Positions 45,025 to 56,649 of a stretch of DNA of 64,000 nt are shown here, piece by piece. The notes beneath the pieces are model-generated. The model did not search any database and was not told the DNA's origin. It was given only the letters and a program-made list of their open reading frames with translations. Source of the DNA: Heliocidaris erythrogramma. Lineage: Eukaryota > Echinodermata > Echinoidea > Camarodonta > Echinometridae. The translations under genes were made by a program, and so were the position numbers. The stretch covers positions 11,494,516 through 11,558,515 of the forward strand of contig CM046861.1 of the NCBI GenBank assembly GCA_025617745.1. The letters are read 5' to 3'. Positions within the stretch are counted from its first letter, which is position 1. Each line of letters opens with the position of its first letter.

Positions 45025-45814
45025 AAAATACCATCCCTTTTTCGTTATCAAAATGAAAAGCGATATTACCCAATGCACAACGATAAACAGGACATTGGGT
45101 CGTGCTTCATATAAGTGCACTGGATTCCACTGACTCCGTCATTGTTCTACCATCACATCCCGGTTGGGTTTTACTTTACGAAGAAGGACGCAGACATTTT
45201 CATATCCTGTTACCCCTTGAGGTTTTTTCCCCCTGTTAAGTTAGGAAATTGAGTTGTGAGGAAATTTGAGTGTATTTAGTAAACTGTGCTGGTAAATATA
45301 GAACCATATTCTTATATGTATACAGGAAAATAAATATGATAAACCTGTGGGAAACGATGGATGCAATAGCAAAAAGCAAATTGATGAGTGGGTTAAAGAG
45401 GGTCTCGTTAAGCTACTAAAATGGGACAAACACATATATACAAAAATGAATTTGTTCCAAAACATGCTACGTATCCTTCGGTTTGGCTCCAGATATCTAT
45501 ATCTATTCGGTAACCTACTTTGGGAACTAACCTATCACAGAGCAACAAGATATGCATAAATGATTGCACATTGACCTTCAGTTTTCTACACCACAGTAGG
45601 TGGTTTTGCAACACATTGGGCACTGTAACCTTTGGGGATCAAGATTTCAGTTCCACAACATGCTACATCCACATACTTTTACAAGTAATTATTGATTAAG
45701 ACAAAAATAGGACCAACGTCAATGCCCAAATCAATAAGGCAAAATAGGAGATTTAAAAATAATTGTTTTTCACAGAGCATATATAGATTTATGGATACCA
45801 GCATGTTTTGGAAC
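45025..45814. other. Stretch with no recognised feature
   Basis: A 70-codon ORF at 45347-45559 has no recognisable domain. Nothing else is supported. Confidence 0.5.
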
Positions 45815-46184
45815 TTAAAGGGAAGGTTGAGTTCTGGGAACAGTGAAAAATAATTTGTGAGCTTTCTCATTCTTTTTATGTCAGTTAGGAAGATTACCAT
45901 AGTAGAAATATCCCCTGAAAATATTGCTCTTCAAATGCCCTCATATTCGAAATATAACGAGAAACAGCTGAAATGTTCGGGCCGAAAATGTGTATGCAGT
46001 CCTTCATACACATTTCTGTGTGCAGTGCATGTGCCACTCAAAGGGACTTCTTCTCGTTTGGCAGTTCCAAAACCTTACAGCATACACCAATTATTATGTA
46101 CTATATAATCAACCTTTCCCAATTGCTGTGAGAGAGTTTCTTTCACAATGTTATCGCATGACAAGAACTCAACTTTATCTTTAA
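45815..46184 (-). mobile_element. MITE family A, copy 3 (inverted)
   Basis: TTAA at both ends (45815-45818, 46181-46184). Termini AGGGAAGGTTGAGTTCTGG (left) and AAGAACTCAACTTTATCT (right) are inverted relative to copies 1 and 2. Internal blocks GTGAGCTTTCTCATTC, AGTAGAAATATCCCCTG, CATTTCTGTGTGCAGTGCAT and GTTTCTTTCACAATG match them in reverse complement. Confidence 0.9.
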
Positions 46185-46700
46185 CTCTTCGCAGAAAAAA
46201 GCAACATATACCATAAGGTTTCTTTACCCGTGATTTGACATATAAGGCATAGACAGACAGATGTAACGATGACATCTAGGAACTTATCATTCTTAACAAA
46301 AGCCGAAACTAGGGCGAACTAACACCCCTTTGCCTTTAGGGTCCGCCCATCTAAAACAGAAAATTTGATATTAGCCTAAAGCATTTAAAGAAAAAAATCT
46401 AGACTCTCGTCGGTAATTCAATTACTATCCATTTTCTATTTTTTTTTATTTCTGAGTTGGGAAATATTTAATTATTTATGTAGTCTCCTCTTCAAACTAT
46501 TTTTGTAACGCCCTCATTGCTTTCAATTAGCTACAAGCCGTGTAGTATTTAAAACTTTAAACAACTTCCATGAGGAATATGTCGCCAGGAGAGGGGGTGG
46601 GGGCTGATGTTGCTTGCCCGATTATTGAAAAATTCGACACCTCATGAAATTAACAATTTAATTTTATCGTCATCCCAGTTATATTACCGAATTACTTAGA
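46185..46700. other. Stretch with no recognised feature
   Basis: AT-rich; a GGGGGTGGGGG block near 46594 is similar in style to 47090. Confidence 0.5.
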
Positions 46701-47015
46701 CCCAAAGTCCAGTCACACAGTCATAGCCTGCGCAGTTCCCGAGATGCATTCATGTTCCAGATATACCCCATATTAAAACCAAAATCACCCTTGGTGACCG
46801 AGCATTTGCCATTGCTGCTCCAAAGCTTTGGAACAGCCTACCTATTGAAATAAGAAACTCTCAATCTGTAAATGTCTTCAAATCAAACTTAAAATCATAT
46901 TTGTTTTGTTGAAGTAAGACATTTTATAATTATGCACATGTTAGGAGCTCTCAAACAGCGCAACTGAATATATTTCGTACAGTAGCTGCGCTATATAAGT
47001 CTATACTATAATATT
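46701..47015 (+). pseudogene. LINE C-terminal fragment with 3-prime tail
   Basis: Frame pieces SLRSSRDAFMFQI and, after a one-base shift, KITLGDRAFAIAAPKLWNSL (20-residue core), PIEIRNSQSVNVFKSNLKSY. GDRAFxxAAPxLWNSLP is the classic C-terminal motif of L2/CR1-type LINEs. A tail with AGTAGCTGCGCTATATAAGT follows, completing the 3-prime end. Only this truncated end is present. Confidence 0.88.
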
Positions 47016-47801
47016 AGATAAGGTACAAACACTACCCGAAAACGAGGTGGAGGTTGCCCGATTGTTAGTAACTTAGAAATTCTCGTGGGGGTGGGGGGGG
47101 GGGGGGGGCTATGACAACTTTCATGATATCTATCGAATTAATGTTTGCTTGTCTGAACGCGTGTTTGTTCACGACTCGTAAATGTCATGCATGATTTCGA
47201 TACTAATCATATTTTCTGTTTCTACATTTATATATTGATTTTTAAACATAATTTCATTTCTCGTCTGCGCGGCTGGCTTTGAATGATTAATGTGTATTGG
47301 AGCCACCTCCTCACTACTTTTCACGAGCTACACACACACACTAAAGAATCATAGTTCACGACAATACAGCGCGCTCACTCTGCCAACCCACCGACTGACT
47401 ACCATCCAAATGCAGGATGCATGTTAATAGGAGTCATTCTGCCAGTTGCCGGTCGTGGAGTGCGGACGTGTCGAAACTAATCTCGATGCCAAATCCTGGA
47501 TGCATCGCAGTTCTTAGCCGTAGAGATAGAGAAGCTTCAGCCTTTCGAATTAATTTAATTTCATCCTCTGAAAACTGTACTGCAAGTGCCACTGTCCAGT
47601 TTGCACACGCGCAACTCTTCTTATTCTGAAAAACCTCATTACCCTGGATACACCACCATTTTATATTAGTTTGGAATCAAATTTTGATTGCATATCGCCT
47701 GCTCCCTGATACCAAGAGGTCAGGTTGTATTTCGCCAGTGGAGGTCCTGATTTTCAATTGAAAAAGGGACCCGTTTTGTTTTAATATGTACGATGGTCAG
47801 C
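47016..47801. other. Stretch with no recognised feature
   Basis: Contains a G run (about 47093-47108). A 70-codon plus-strand ORF (47417-47629) has no recognised domain. Confidence 0.5.
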
Positions 47802-47937
47802 GCTGGACATTGTCTGTACTCGTCTTCTAGGACGTATCAACTAGCAAAATACAATCGCAGCTAACGCTGGACTTTTACCAATACTTGTCTGTTAAGTTCT
47901 AGGACGTAGCTACTACCAAATTACAATCGCAGCTAAC
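47802..47937 (+). repeat. Diverged two-copy tandem repeat (64 and 72 bp)
   Basis: GCTGGAC...CTAGGACGTA...CTA..AAAT TACAATCGCAGCTAAC-type units occur twice back to back (47802-47865, 47866-47937). Confidence 0.8.
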
Positions 47938-48353
47938 ATTCACCTTTGTGGATCGTTTCGAATTACGGCAATGTGTCTGTTGGGATTGTTTTGTCGAAAG
48001 TGAAAATGTAATCAATTCGTTTATATCGTGTTAATAAATAACGAGGTCTTAATTACATATTGTGGTGTGGCTTTCAACTTCTTTGCACGGCAGTACCCGC
48101 ATTACGTAAATTGTTCTGAGAAGGATGTAACCGAGGATCTGAGTTCTGAAGTTCATGCATGCTTCTGTGGTTACAAAAAGGTCATTCTGGTTTCGTTTGT
48201 TTTTTTCAAAAGTGGAAACGGTTTGGAAGTGTCACTTCGGAGAAGCTTCACTTGTTTGTTTATCTGGACATTGCATCTGAAGCCGGAAACAATTCGAAGC
48301 ATCTATACCCTCGAATGATCTATCTTTCCGTGAGATGATATAAGCCGTTCGGT

Positions 48354-48478
48354 CAGTCAAGCAATACCCTTCCGTTCACCCCTCCTTCTCTCGATCTCGT
48401 GAACTTTCTTGGATATTTATACCCGGATGACTCTAGTTTCACCTCGGCCGGAGCCTTGAATTTGATGGAAATAAACAG
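48354..48478 (+). CDS. Candidate coding exon (hypothetical)
   Basis: A GC-richer block. One plus frame is open from 48339 to the donor-like AAACAG|GTAAGG at 48478/48479 and includes TPPSLDLVNFLGYLYPDD and FTSAGALNLMEINR. The acceptor side (GGTCAG at 48351-48356) lacks a strong pyrimidine tract. A 91-codon minus-strand frame overlaps, so the call is tentative. No family is recognised. Confidence 0.2.
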
Positions 48479-48639
48479 GTAAGGCACCACATATACCTTG
48501 GTGATCATTATCTGTAGATATTTGACAAAGCGGAATTGGGCATCGGTGACCCGTATACGCAGCAGCGTTTCCTTTACATAATATACCATGAAGAAATAAA
48601 AATGAATATTCGTGACTTCGTCATGCACTTTCCGTACTT

Positions 48640-48692
48640 ACTTACACAAAACTAGTAGTAGTAGTAGTAGTACTAGTAGAAGTAGTTGTAGG

Positions 48693-48756
<64 letters not shown>

Positions 48757-48912
48757 TTTGTAGTAGGAGTAGTACTAGTAGTTCGGTTTGTAAGTAAGCA
48801 ACGAGGGTCTTGGTAATTAATTAAGGCTTTAGCAAATGACATTAATTGGTTTCGAACCCGGGGTTTCCGGTTACGAGACCACCGATATACTACTGAGCCA
48901 TCGTGCCTCGTA
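48640..48912 (-). mobile_element. tRNA-derived SINE with an (ACT)n tail
   Basis: On the minus strand the head reads GAGGCACGATGGCTCAGTAG then TATATCGG (A-box region, plus coordinates 48882-48908) and CCCGGGTTCGAAACC (a full B box, 48848-48862). An anticodon-like CGGT...ACCG stem lies between. About 60 bases of body follow, then a long ACT/AGT triplet array (48653-48786). The acceptor stem cannot be closed, so this is a SINE or tRNA pseudogene, not a functional tRNA. Confidence 0.65.
48653..48786 (+). repeat. (AGT)n array, about 135 bp
   Basis: About 45 AGT units with a few variant triplets (GAA, TTG, GGA). It serves as the tail of the minus-strand SINE. Confidence 0.95.
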
Positions 48913-48915
48913 GTA

Positions 48916-50280
48916 GCAGTCATAGAAGAAGATTTTACTGAATGACATATTCAGCACTCGAAGGCTTATCTGCCACAACGTCCATTGAACAAACTGAACA
49001 ATAACTTATCATGCAGATAAGAGAATAAATATAAAATAATGCAAACAAAGAACCATAAAATACATGTAAATGCGGGTATATAAGCCCTACAAATAATTTT
49101 ATTATACATATATACACACATAGATCTTGCTTACCATGACGTCATTCATAATGGCTGACGCAAATTGTAATTAAATATACAATTGTTATTTTATTGCGCT
49201 ACAAACACCTCAAATATTATAAAGTTGACGAAAATATCGAATTATCTGAAGAAAAAAAAAGAAATTAATTGTGAGGTACACATTTTGGCTACACATTCTA
49301 TGTGTAAGCCCGTGTTCATTGGTAACATAAGCCATGTTGAAAAATAAAATCGAATCCGTTAATTTAGGTCAAAGGTAATGTGTCTTTAGATTTGACGCGC
49401 AATGAATAGCCCAGTCTGAAATGAAAATTTGGCGTGACGTGCAGTTGTAAAAACAAGGGCATATTGAATATAAAACGTCCATTGACTTTGCCTTGACTGA
49501 TGTGTTTGCGGTGATATGTTAACGTTCTATATCCGAAGTACCTATCAGGTTCCCAGCGGTACTTATCAATACACCAAGGCCCAAGGGTAACGGATAGGTC
49601 TATCAATCAACTCGGTTCAATGGTTCTCAGTCCAGCCCAACCGTTCAATGTTCGGGGATGTTCGGTCGTGTAGAAGAAATTCTACTTGGACCAAGCTGGG
49701 ATCAGAACTACAGAAATCTGTTCATATATCTTGTCGAAGTTTTTCCAGTGTGGCGAAGTAGTGAAATAAAACAATACATTACATCTTTAGATGTGGACCC
49801 TGCTGAGTGCTCTCCATGTCCTCGTTAGAAGGCTAAGAGGTCACATCATAGACAAAACTTTGTGGATTACGTATACTATAGTCGTAAGTTCAAGCTACTT
49901 TTCAGCTTTTACTTAGTGGAGGAAAATATCCCGTTTAAAATACATATATGATTGCATTATTTCTGTTTATCTGTGTAAGGTAGTCCATACCATGAGAACA
50001 AAATGAATTAAAGACTTTCTGACGTAACAGCCCATTCCATAGGAATGCAATATCAATATAGTATAAAAAAGGTAACAAAGACGCACACTGAATAGAATGT
50101 CATTTTATTATTTGCTGTTAATTTCCTTCTCTTCTCTGCCCTTTCTCTGTTCTAAACTCTCATTTATATATACACTCCCACGCACAAACATCCAATAAAA
50201 TATGTCACTTTTTTCATTATACATGACCATGCTGACACGAAGCCTGGCGCTTATCGCAGAAGTTATGTTCCCTTATACGT
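48916..50280. other. Long stretch with no recognised feature
   Basis: AT-rich DNA. Minus-strand ORFs of 60 and 80 codons show no motif. Confidence 0.5.
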
Positions 50281-50284
50281 CACT

Positions 50285-50395
50285 CTTTGTGAATCGTGTG
50301 GAATTCCTTTATTTCATATTCAGCTGGTACAATAATGCCTTCGTTTATTTCATATTCAGCAAGCGCATTAAAATACCTTCGTTTATTTCGTCACC
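50285..50395 (+). repeat. Imperfect tandem repeat TTYMTTTATTTCATATTCAGC
   Basis: CCTTTATTTCATATTCAGC, CGTTTATTTCATATTCAGC and CGTTTATTTCGTCACC occur about 45-50 bases apart, with similar spacers ending in AATACCTT/AATGCCTT. Confidence 0.7.
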
Positions 50396-50399
50396 TCAC

Positions 50400-51029
50400 C
50401 GCTCAAAGGGCATTGTAGATGTCGCTACATGGCGGTAGTGTCCTTTTTTTTGCAGTGAGACGATTCAGCTAGCAAATTAACATACCTTTATGAATCTTTG
50501 TTTGTCTTTATATCGTAAAAGAATTAGTGCAGCCTATAATGCCCATCACATAATAACATATTTATAGGAACGCCTGCTAATAATTGGCCTATTGTACTAT
50601 GTACTTTGTGAACAAATATTAATGTCCTCAGAAACGATGGAAGAAAATAACTGTTAATTTGAACAAATGAATTGGTTTAGGGTTGTGTATCTAAAGACAT
50701 ATAGAAGTAATTAGAAAGGTAACGTCATAATTGCTGATGGACCCGAAAAACGAACCTTGGTCGTAAAAAGTTTTGTTTAAAAACTTATAGCAAGTCTATA
50801 CATGAATCATTATAGCAAACTGCAATTTAAGATAGAAGATGAAAATCATGATTTCAAGGTAAATCCTCCGCCGCAACATTGGTACGGCAATAGGCAGCGT
50901 GGCAAAGGGTGCTCTCCGAAAATAATGCATTATTCGAATTGTCGAAATAATTCTCATCGGCAATTCATAAAATATTAACATGTGAATCATCGAGAAGAAT
51001 GGGATAAAAGATAATAGAAACATTAGACA
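50400..51029. other. Stretch with no recognised feature
   Basis: AT-rich; nothing supported. Confidence 0.5.
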
Positions 51030-51255
51030 TTAAAGGGACACGCCACTAGCCGGCCGTGGGGAAAGTCAGAATTTCATAAGCCCCACAAAGTCCGTGCGTC
51101 GAATGCGTCTGTCGGACTAATGGGATTTCATTTCGGACTGCACGAAGTCGACCGAATATCGCACGAGAGCTCGAGCTCAGGCTGAGCGTGCATGTTGCGC
51201 GGGGACCAGTTTGTCCGAAGTTTGCGCCTCGCAGGTCTATGGTCCGTAGGCGTAC
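51030..51255 (-). mobile_element. MITE family B, copy 3 (inverted, diverged)
   Basis: It starts at TTAA (51030-51033) with AGGGACACGCCACTAGCC. Its reverse complement shares GCCTGAGCTCGAGCTCTCGT, TTCGTGCAGTCCGAAATG and GACTTTCCCCACGGCCG with copies 1 and 2. The far end is diverged and its TTAA is not identified. Confidence 0.7.
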
Positions 51256-52850
51256 AAATTTTTTTACACGTTTATGATAGTGGCAGTGTACTTTTTTGCA
51301 TCAAAATATATTAAAGGGTACCAACCACCAAAAGTATTTTGCTCTGTATGTTAGGGGTTCCATGTTTTCATGCGATGTTCGAAGTATGAGCTTCAAATGT
51401 TAATTCTATAAAGAGATATTGCTTAATGAACATTGAATTGGTACAATGTATATAAGAAAGATATAAAAGTTACAAATAGACCACTTCACAGCCCGAATGT
51501 GAGGTAGCAGGTGCCTGAATATGAGGTGACGGTTGCACTGATATTGGTCATTGCAAAATACTGGGGGGGGGGGGGGGGGTGGGGGCTGCAGAAGCACCCC
51601 CTCTTCGTACACATATGGATGGGTCCAACAACGCACATTTCATTTTTTTTAACGCGTACGAAATAAGTAAATGTTCTGATTTTGCATGAATTGACCACTT
51701 GTTGATTTTGCAGTTTACATGATAATGTGGAAATGAAATGACGAATAAATGATAAAGGTATTTTACCGCTCACGTTCCTTTACAGACGAGTTCGTTCTGT
51801 TTTATACGTAGGCACACGAATAGAGTGTATAATGCACAATTGATCCCATGGGTTAAGAACGTCCACAGGGAGAACACATTATCAGTGAAGCTATCATACC
51901 AATTAAAGCCAATATAACGAAACATAAATCATTCACACTTTTGATTACACATTGAATCGCCATCATGACTCCTAAAGCTTGTCTGATACATCATTGGTCT
52001 CCACATCAATCAATCGCGTTGGCGGAATAAACTAATACCTCATCAAGTTATCCAATTTTATAATGACCACGTTCATCCTTTGCTTAAAAATATTGTTCTG
52101 ATTGTGAGTCCGGAACGATTTGATATGTCTGTCAAGACAGATTACTTTTAGATTGTCGGCGGTCTCAGTTTAATCCAGCTAATATAAGAGAGCTCGTCTC
52201 TGTCATTGCCTCCAGTGGCAGACAGTCGACTACCAAGGGAGATGGCGATTTCTGAATCAATTTTCTTTATCAAGTCTATGTCTGAACATTTATCTGGAAG
52301 GCGATGGGAGATTTTGTTTTATGATTCTTTGAGAGTTGTTCTTCAGAATATTCAAGCTCCAATCCACTATAGCTAACGTGTCAGCAAATTTCGATTAAAT
52401 CAGAATTTGTAAGGCCTATAACTAGTAATGATAATATTTCACGGATTCATTGACTGCTTCTTGTAAAACCATCAGCCCTGAAATTTGATATTTGATATAA
52501 ATCATATAGTTGTACATTATTTTCTCCCCGACTTTTACGTGCATACACGTGAATGATCTTGATACAACAAATTGATACACAGCCCCATGCAGGATTTACA
52601 GTTTCAAAAGTTCAAGTCATTCATGCTTTGTACACTCAAAATCAAAAACGAGATTTGTGACATTTTCCTTTTGTTGTACATCCATAAAGATAAATCAAAG
52701 GTACTACCTCCATTTCAGGGAATATGAAATCATTCAGTTATGTAATATCCATTCTCTGCGAGTTATCAATGGTGCGTGTGGGAGTAACGTGAGGCTTTTC
52801 TGTTGCCTGTTACCGTAGCTATTGTTGTGTTTAAACCGAAAATAGAATAC
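51256..52850. other. Long stretch with no recognised feature
   Basis: It contains a G run (about 51562-51580) and otherwise AT-rich DNA. TTAAAGGGTACCAACC at 51312 resembles a TTAA-AGGG MITE terminus, but no partner was found. Confidence 0.45.
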
Positions 52851-52930
52851 CTGCATATGATTATAATGACCCACGGAGATAGATTCGACGCATCCTGGAG
52901 TCCATCGCAGCACCATAATGGAAACCCTAT
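52851..52930 (-). CDS. Candidate 80-bp exon (hypothetical)
   Basis: Minus strand: acceptor-like CCTTCCGGTTTAG before 52930 and donor-like CATATGCAG|GTATTC at 52851/52850. Two frames are open, one reading VSIMVLRWTPGCVESISVGH and the other PLWCCDGLQDASNLSPWV. Short exon-length ORFs bordered by AG and GT are common by chance. Confidence 0.15.
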
Positions 52931-53490
52931 CTAAACCGGAAGGCATGTCAGCTCCGATAAACCCGACCCTTGATCAATTGTCTCTGGTCTCTCGTCAGGG
53001 AGAAGGGAGGGTCAAAATAGATGTCAGCTAAACCATGGAGTACAAATTTAGGTTAAAAGCGTAGGAAATACAAACGAGAAGGTCTTTACAGTCGCCCAAT
53101 GTCAGTCCTGAATAAAAGACTTGTAATTGATTTTAAAAGGGTCCAATCGGCCCTCTATGTATTGCACTCTGGAGTCGGGGGCCAGTTCTCCCCCACAATT
53201 CAGCAGTGGCGATGTCACTGTATTGAACTTGTTATGGTACCTCTCAATTTCAGCTTATTGACATTATTACGAGTTTTCTGAATTGAATTGAAATTTTGTT
53301 TACTTTTCAGCACAGATTAGATCCCTTTTAAACACCCATTTGAATGGGTCTATAGGCATATTTCTTGCAATTTCTATTTACATATCAACGGGATATTTTG
53401 AATCGTGAATATAAAAGTGGTTGACTGTTGAAAGTTCTTGATGTGATATAAAATTATGAATACAGAGTGTGAAAGGCATCATTTTTAAAC
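52931..53490. other. Stretch with no recognised feature
   Basis: Nothing supported; a 60-codon ORF at 53099-53281 has no motif. Confidence 0.5.
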
Positions 53491-53559
53491 AAAGCAGTTA
53501 AAATTTGGAGGAAAATGGCAATAAATGATGAGAAAAATAGAACTTTCGTCCAGAATTGC

Positions 53560-53957
53560 TTGCTTGCTATAGGTGCCTTATCTCTTCCAGGCATTGGTGA
53601 TCATGGCTCTCCGTCTAGTTCTATCTCTGGTCATCTGTAACATGCTGGCACTATGATAACCAGTCGGCCTATTGAATGTGCTAGGTAGTTTTACACTGTC
53701 TCCCGCTGCTTTTCTTCCCTTCTATTTTCCCATTCAATATCCTATTACCTGTGCTTCCTCTTCTCATTCTGAGACCTACAAACTAGTTGTATTTTCCTTA
53801 TAATGTTTACTAGAGACCTATCGACGCACGCCTTGTGAAGTACTTCCTCATTTGATATTCTGTCCATGGTGTCCTTAGCATTCATCTCAAGAACCACAAC
53901 GTTGACCATTGTTTTTAGCGAAACTGTTAAAGTTCGGAGGAAAGCATGACAATACAT
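53560..53957 (-). pseudogene. LINE C-terminal fragment (minus strand)
   Basis: Minus-strand pieces in order: DRISNEEVLHKACVDRSLVN, IIRKIQLV, GKIEGKKSSGRQ, and LQMTRDRTRRRAMITNAWKR followed by a stop. This order (NEEVL..AGV, GHVMR position, GKIEGKRxxGRQ, TxDRxxWRxMI) is that of the C-terminus of RTE/BovB-like and related endonuclease-RT elements. Stops and frame changes show it is dead. Diverged 60-bp direct repeats lie on both sides. Confidence 0.8.
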
Positions 53958-53960
53958 GAT

Positions 53961-54560
53961 GACAGAAAAAAGACGTATGTTCGTCTTAATTAATCAATGT
54001 AAAAACTTTCTGGGTGAGATATGTCGGGTGAGATCTGTCCGGAGATAATTGCACTTGCATTTCATCTCATGTGTTTATGAGAAAGATATATATATACTCC
54101 TACTTTCTTACATACATGTAGTGCATGGAATGGTACTCATATTTGGCAAACATTCATGCATACAGCGATAAGATTGTTAATACATTGCGATCACGTACCG
54201 AAATGCCTATGGGTGCCTATACTGTAAAAGATGGAATGTTGACTGGGTGTTTTTCGCGATCTGACTGACTCCAATTCACCGTGAATCTTATGAATTGTTA
54301 TAAATAATAAAAAATGTATTCACGCTATGGTGACTCCTTTGTCGGTAGTCGTTCTGTTTTCGCCGCATGTAGAGGGTTCAATTTGAGTTTTGTCAACATT
54401 GCACTTTAGGGTATTCCTTCGGGGCAATAATACTGGTAATGATATAGCAATAGAGGGGTGAACATAACATTGTTATGTTAGAATCTAGTAATGATTATAT
54501 TTTTGACATATAATATCAAGAATACTTCTATTCTAAAGTAACTGAAAATGAGTTCTTCAA
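53961..54560. other. Stretch with no recognised feature
   Basis: AT-rich; nothing supported. Confidence 0.5.
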
Positions 54561-54569
54561 ACTGTCCTC

Positions 54570-54712
54570 ATGAAATGGAAAAGACGCTATACAAATCCTA
54601 TATTATTATAATTAATTAATATTATTATTATTATTATTATTATAATTATCATTAGTATTATCAATATTATTATGATGGTGATGATGATGATCATGATTAT
54701 TATTATTAAAAT
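54570..54712 (+). repeat. LINE-type tail with (ATT)n and GATGAT repeats
   Basis: GAAAAGACGCTATACAAATCC followed by ATTATT arrays (about 54600-54660) and a GATGATGATG run. Confidence 0.6.
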
Positions 54713-54834
54713 TATCTTCATTTTTAACATACTTATCATAAGCTAATGTTTTAATAACATTCTTTAAAGGAGTCTAATCAAACGATTCATTTTCTGACTT
54801 AAAATCAGTCTTTTCATGCTTAAATGAGCTTATA

Positions 54835-54862
54835 TAACATAACATAACATAACATAACATAA
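54835..54862 (+). repeat. (AACAT)n pentanucleotide array
   Basis: Five to six AACAT units. Confidence 0.93.
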
Positions 54863-55082
54863 GGGAAAATATGAGGAAATAATGTTATTGTGTTGGTGTG
54901 CTGCATACATGCAAAGTCGAAAAAATAGCAACTATCTTCGATTGAAGGGCTAGAAAAGCTAAGTAAATTCCAATCTTTCACAGCAATTTTCGAACATTCA
55001 CATGGTCGTAAAGAAGTGGAAGTTATTGCCAATAAATACGCAATGCCTTTTTATAGGGTCAGCCACCTGTGAATAATACATT

Positions 55083-55305
55083 CAATGCGTAGCTACAGGG
55101 TGGGCAGGGAGGCACATGAGGCACGTGCCCCCTTAGAACAGCGAATGGCAATAAAAGGGAAAATAAAAGTTTTTAAAAAGAAAGAAAAGGAGAAGGCAAC
55201 TTTAAAACAAGATGATACGACCCCACAACCATTGTTTCGGGTGTCCCCCTCCATGATACCAATGCCCCCCCCCCCCCCCATGGCCGGACCCAATGTATGC
55301 CACTG
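55083..55305 (+). mobile_element. G/C-run hAT-like MITE
   Basis: Ends CAATGCGTAGCTACAGGG and GTATGCCACTG pair imperfectly as CAGTGGC(G)TAGC-type termini. It contains GGCACGTGCCCCC near the left and a C run (about 55265-55279) near the right, so it is inverted relative to the copy at 40368. Confidence 0.55.
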
Positions 55306-56649
55306 ATTACAAGCAGTCGACTCTCATCTGCGCGAAACAGTGGGAAATTATGAGACAATATTCATATGGCCATGAACCAGAATCAAATCCACTGTGAAAT
55401 TGGACCTCAGGAAATTTGAGAGAACAACATGATTATACTGTGAACGGTTGTACTTTTGCCTTCTGGTGTCACCTCTGTAATGGTGATGTTATTATTGATT
55501 CAAAGTAGAGAATAATTGCCTGCTAGTGTGTGGGAGAGACCTATTGATAAATTCCGAGTGTTATGAGTTGGGGTGATACTAGTACTAAAGTATACCGTCT
55601 CACATTGAAAAGATCATGAGCACAAGTTGAGTCGAATAACTTTTAGTAGATATTGTGATAAAATAGAGTGCATATATATATTTAAAAGTTAAAATTGAAT
55701 TTATCTCTGCTATGCAAGTGATAGCAAACTGAAACAATATATATTAAAAGGGTGTGAATAAATCAACTTCTGTGTGAAATGCGTATCAGTATAGTATTTC
55801 GAACTATTGTGACAAATATTTTAAAGAGTTCTATGCCTGTTATGAGCATGTTAACCTACTATAAGTACTAAGTAGCTGATGGGTAAATTGATATACTGTC
55901 TAAATATAGTACCCTTGGCTTTGAATAATTCATTACTTTGACATTTAATATTAAAGTATGTTTGTTAAATTTATTCATTAGATGTACATGTAGTTTAAAT
56001 AGAATCGTGTGGGAGGGGTATGGGAGAGTTTACATTTTCTAGGAAAAAAAGATACTTTTAGCTTTAGATTGTTATGTAGATGAACATAACAGATGTCTAT
56101 TCATTGCTGCGTATTAGTTTAGGCGGAATGTCTTAATCATAAAGCACAGAGTAATATACTGCACAATCTGCAGAATGGTGAAACTATTGACTAACATAAG
56201 ATAGCACCAAAGCTTGTAAAATAGAAGTACTGCAGACAGCAAATTGTTTGTGATTAGTGGAGGAAAGTAGCTTGACAGAGTTACAAACTTGAAGGAAATT
56301 GAACCCACTGCATATAATATTGCAATTATCTGATGATATGGGCGTCCACGGTACAGATGACGCAGTATTAATTAGATGGGAGCAAATGTAAAATTAGGGT
56401 ACATCATGACACGTGACAATTTATACTTTTACTTATTCCCACCATGTCCATGATATGACAGAATATTGGTCTGAAATTTCAATTTAAATCATAAACATTT
56501 TGTTGTATGAATGCGAGAGTGGCCTATATTAAACAGCAGGTTCCCGTCGGACGTATAGTTCCCGAGTACCTTTAAGCTTCGGATATGACTAGAATTTGTT
56601 AGAACAGGAAAATACCTTGATATCGCCCTGATACAAAACAGGCTCTATA
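55306..56649. other. Long stretch with no recognised feature
   Basis: AT-rich, no elements or exons supported. Confidence 0.5.

Noticed and set aside
48028-48318. 96-codon plus-strand ORF
   Set aside because: No motif, no splice signals and AT-rich codons; within chance expectation.
48840-48912. Functional tRNA-Glu(CTC)-like gene on the minus strand
   Set aside because: The A and B boxes and a partial anticodon stem are present, but the acceptor stem and T stem do not pair; SINE origin fits better.
48612-48923. Poly-serine and poly-threonine ORFs
   Set aside because: Direct translations of the AGT array that tails the SINE.
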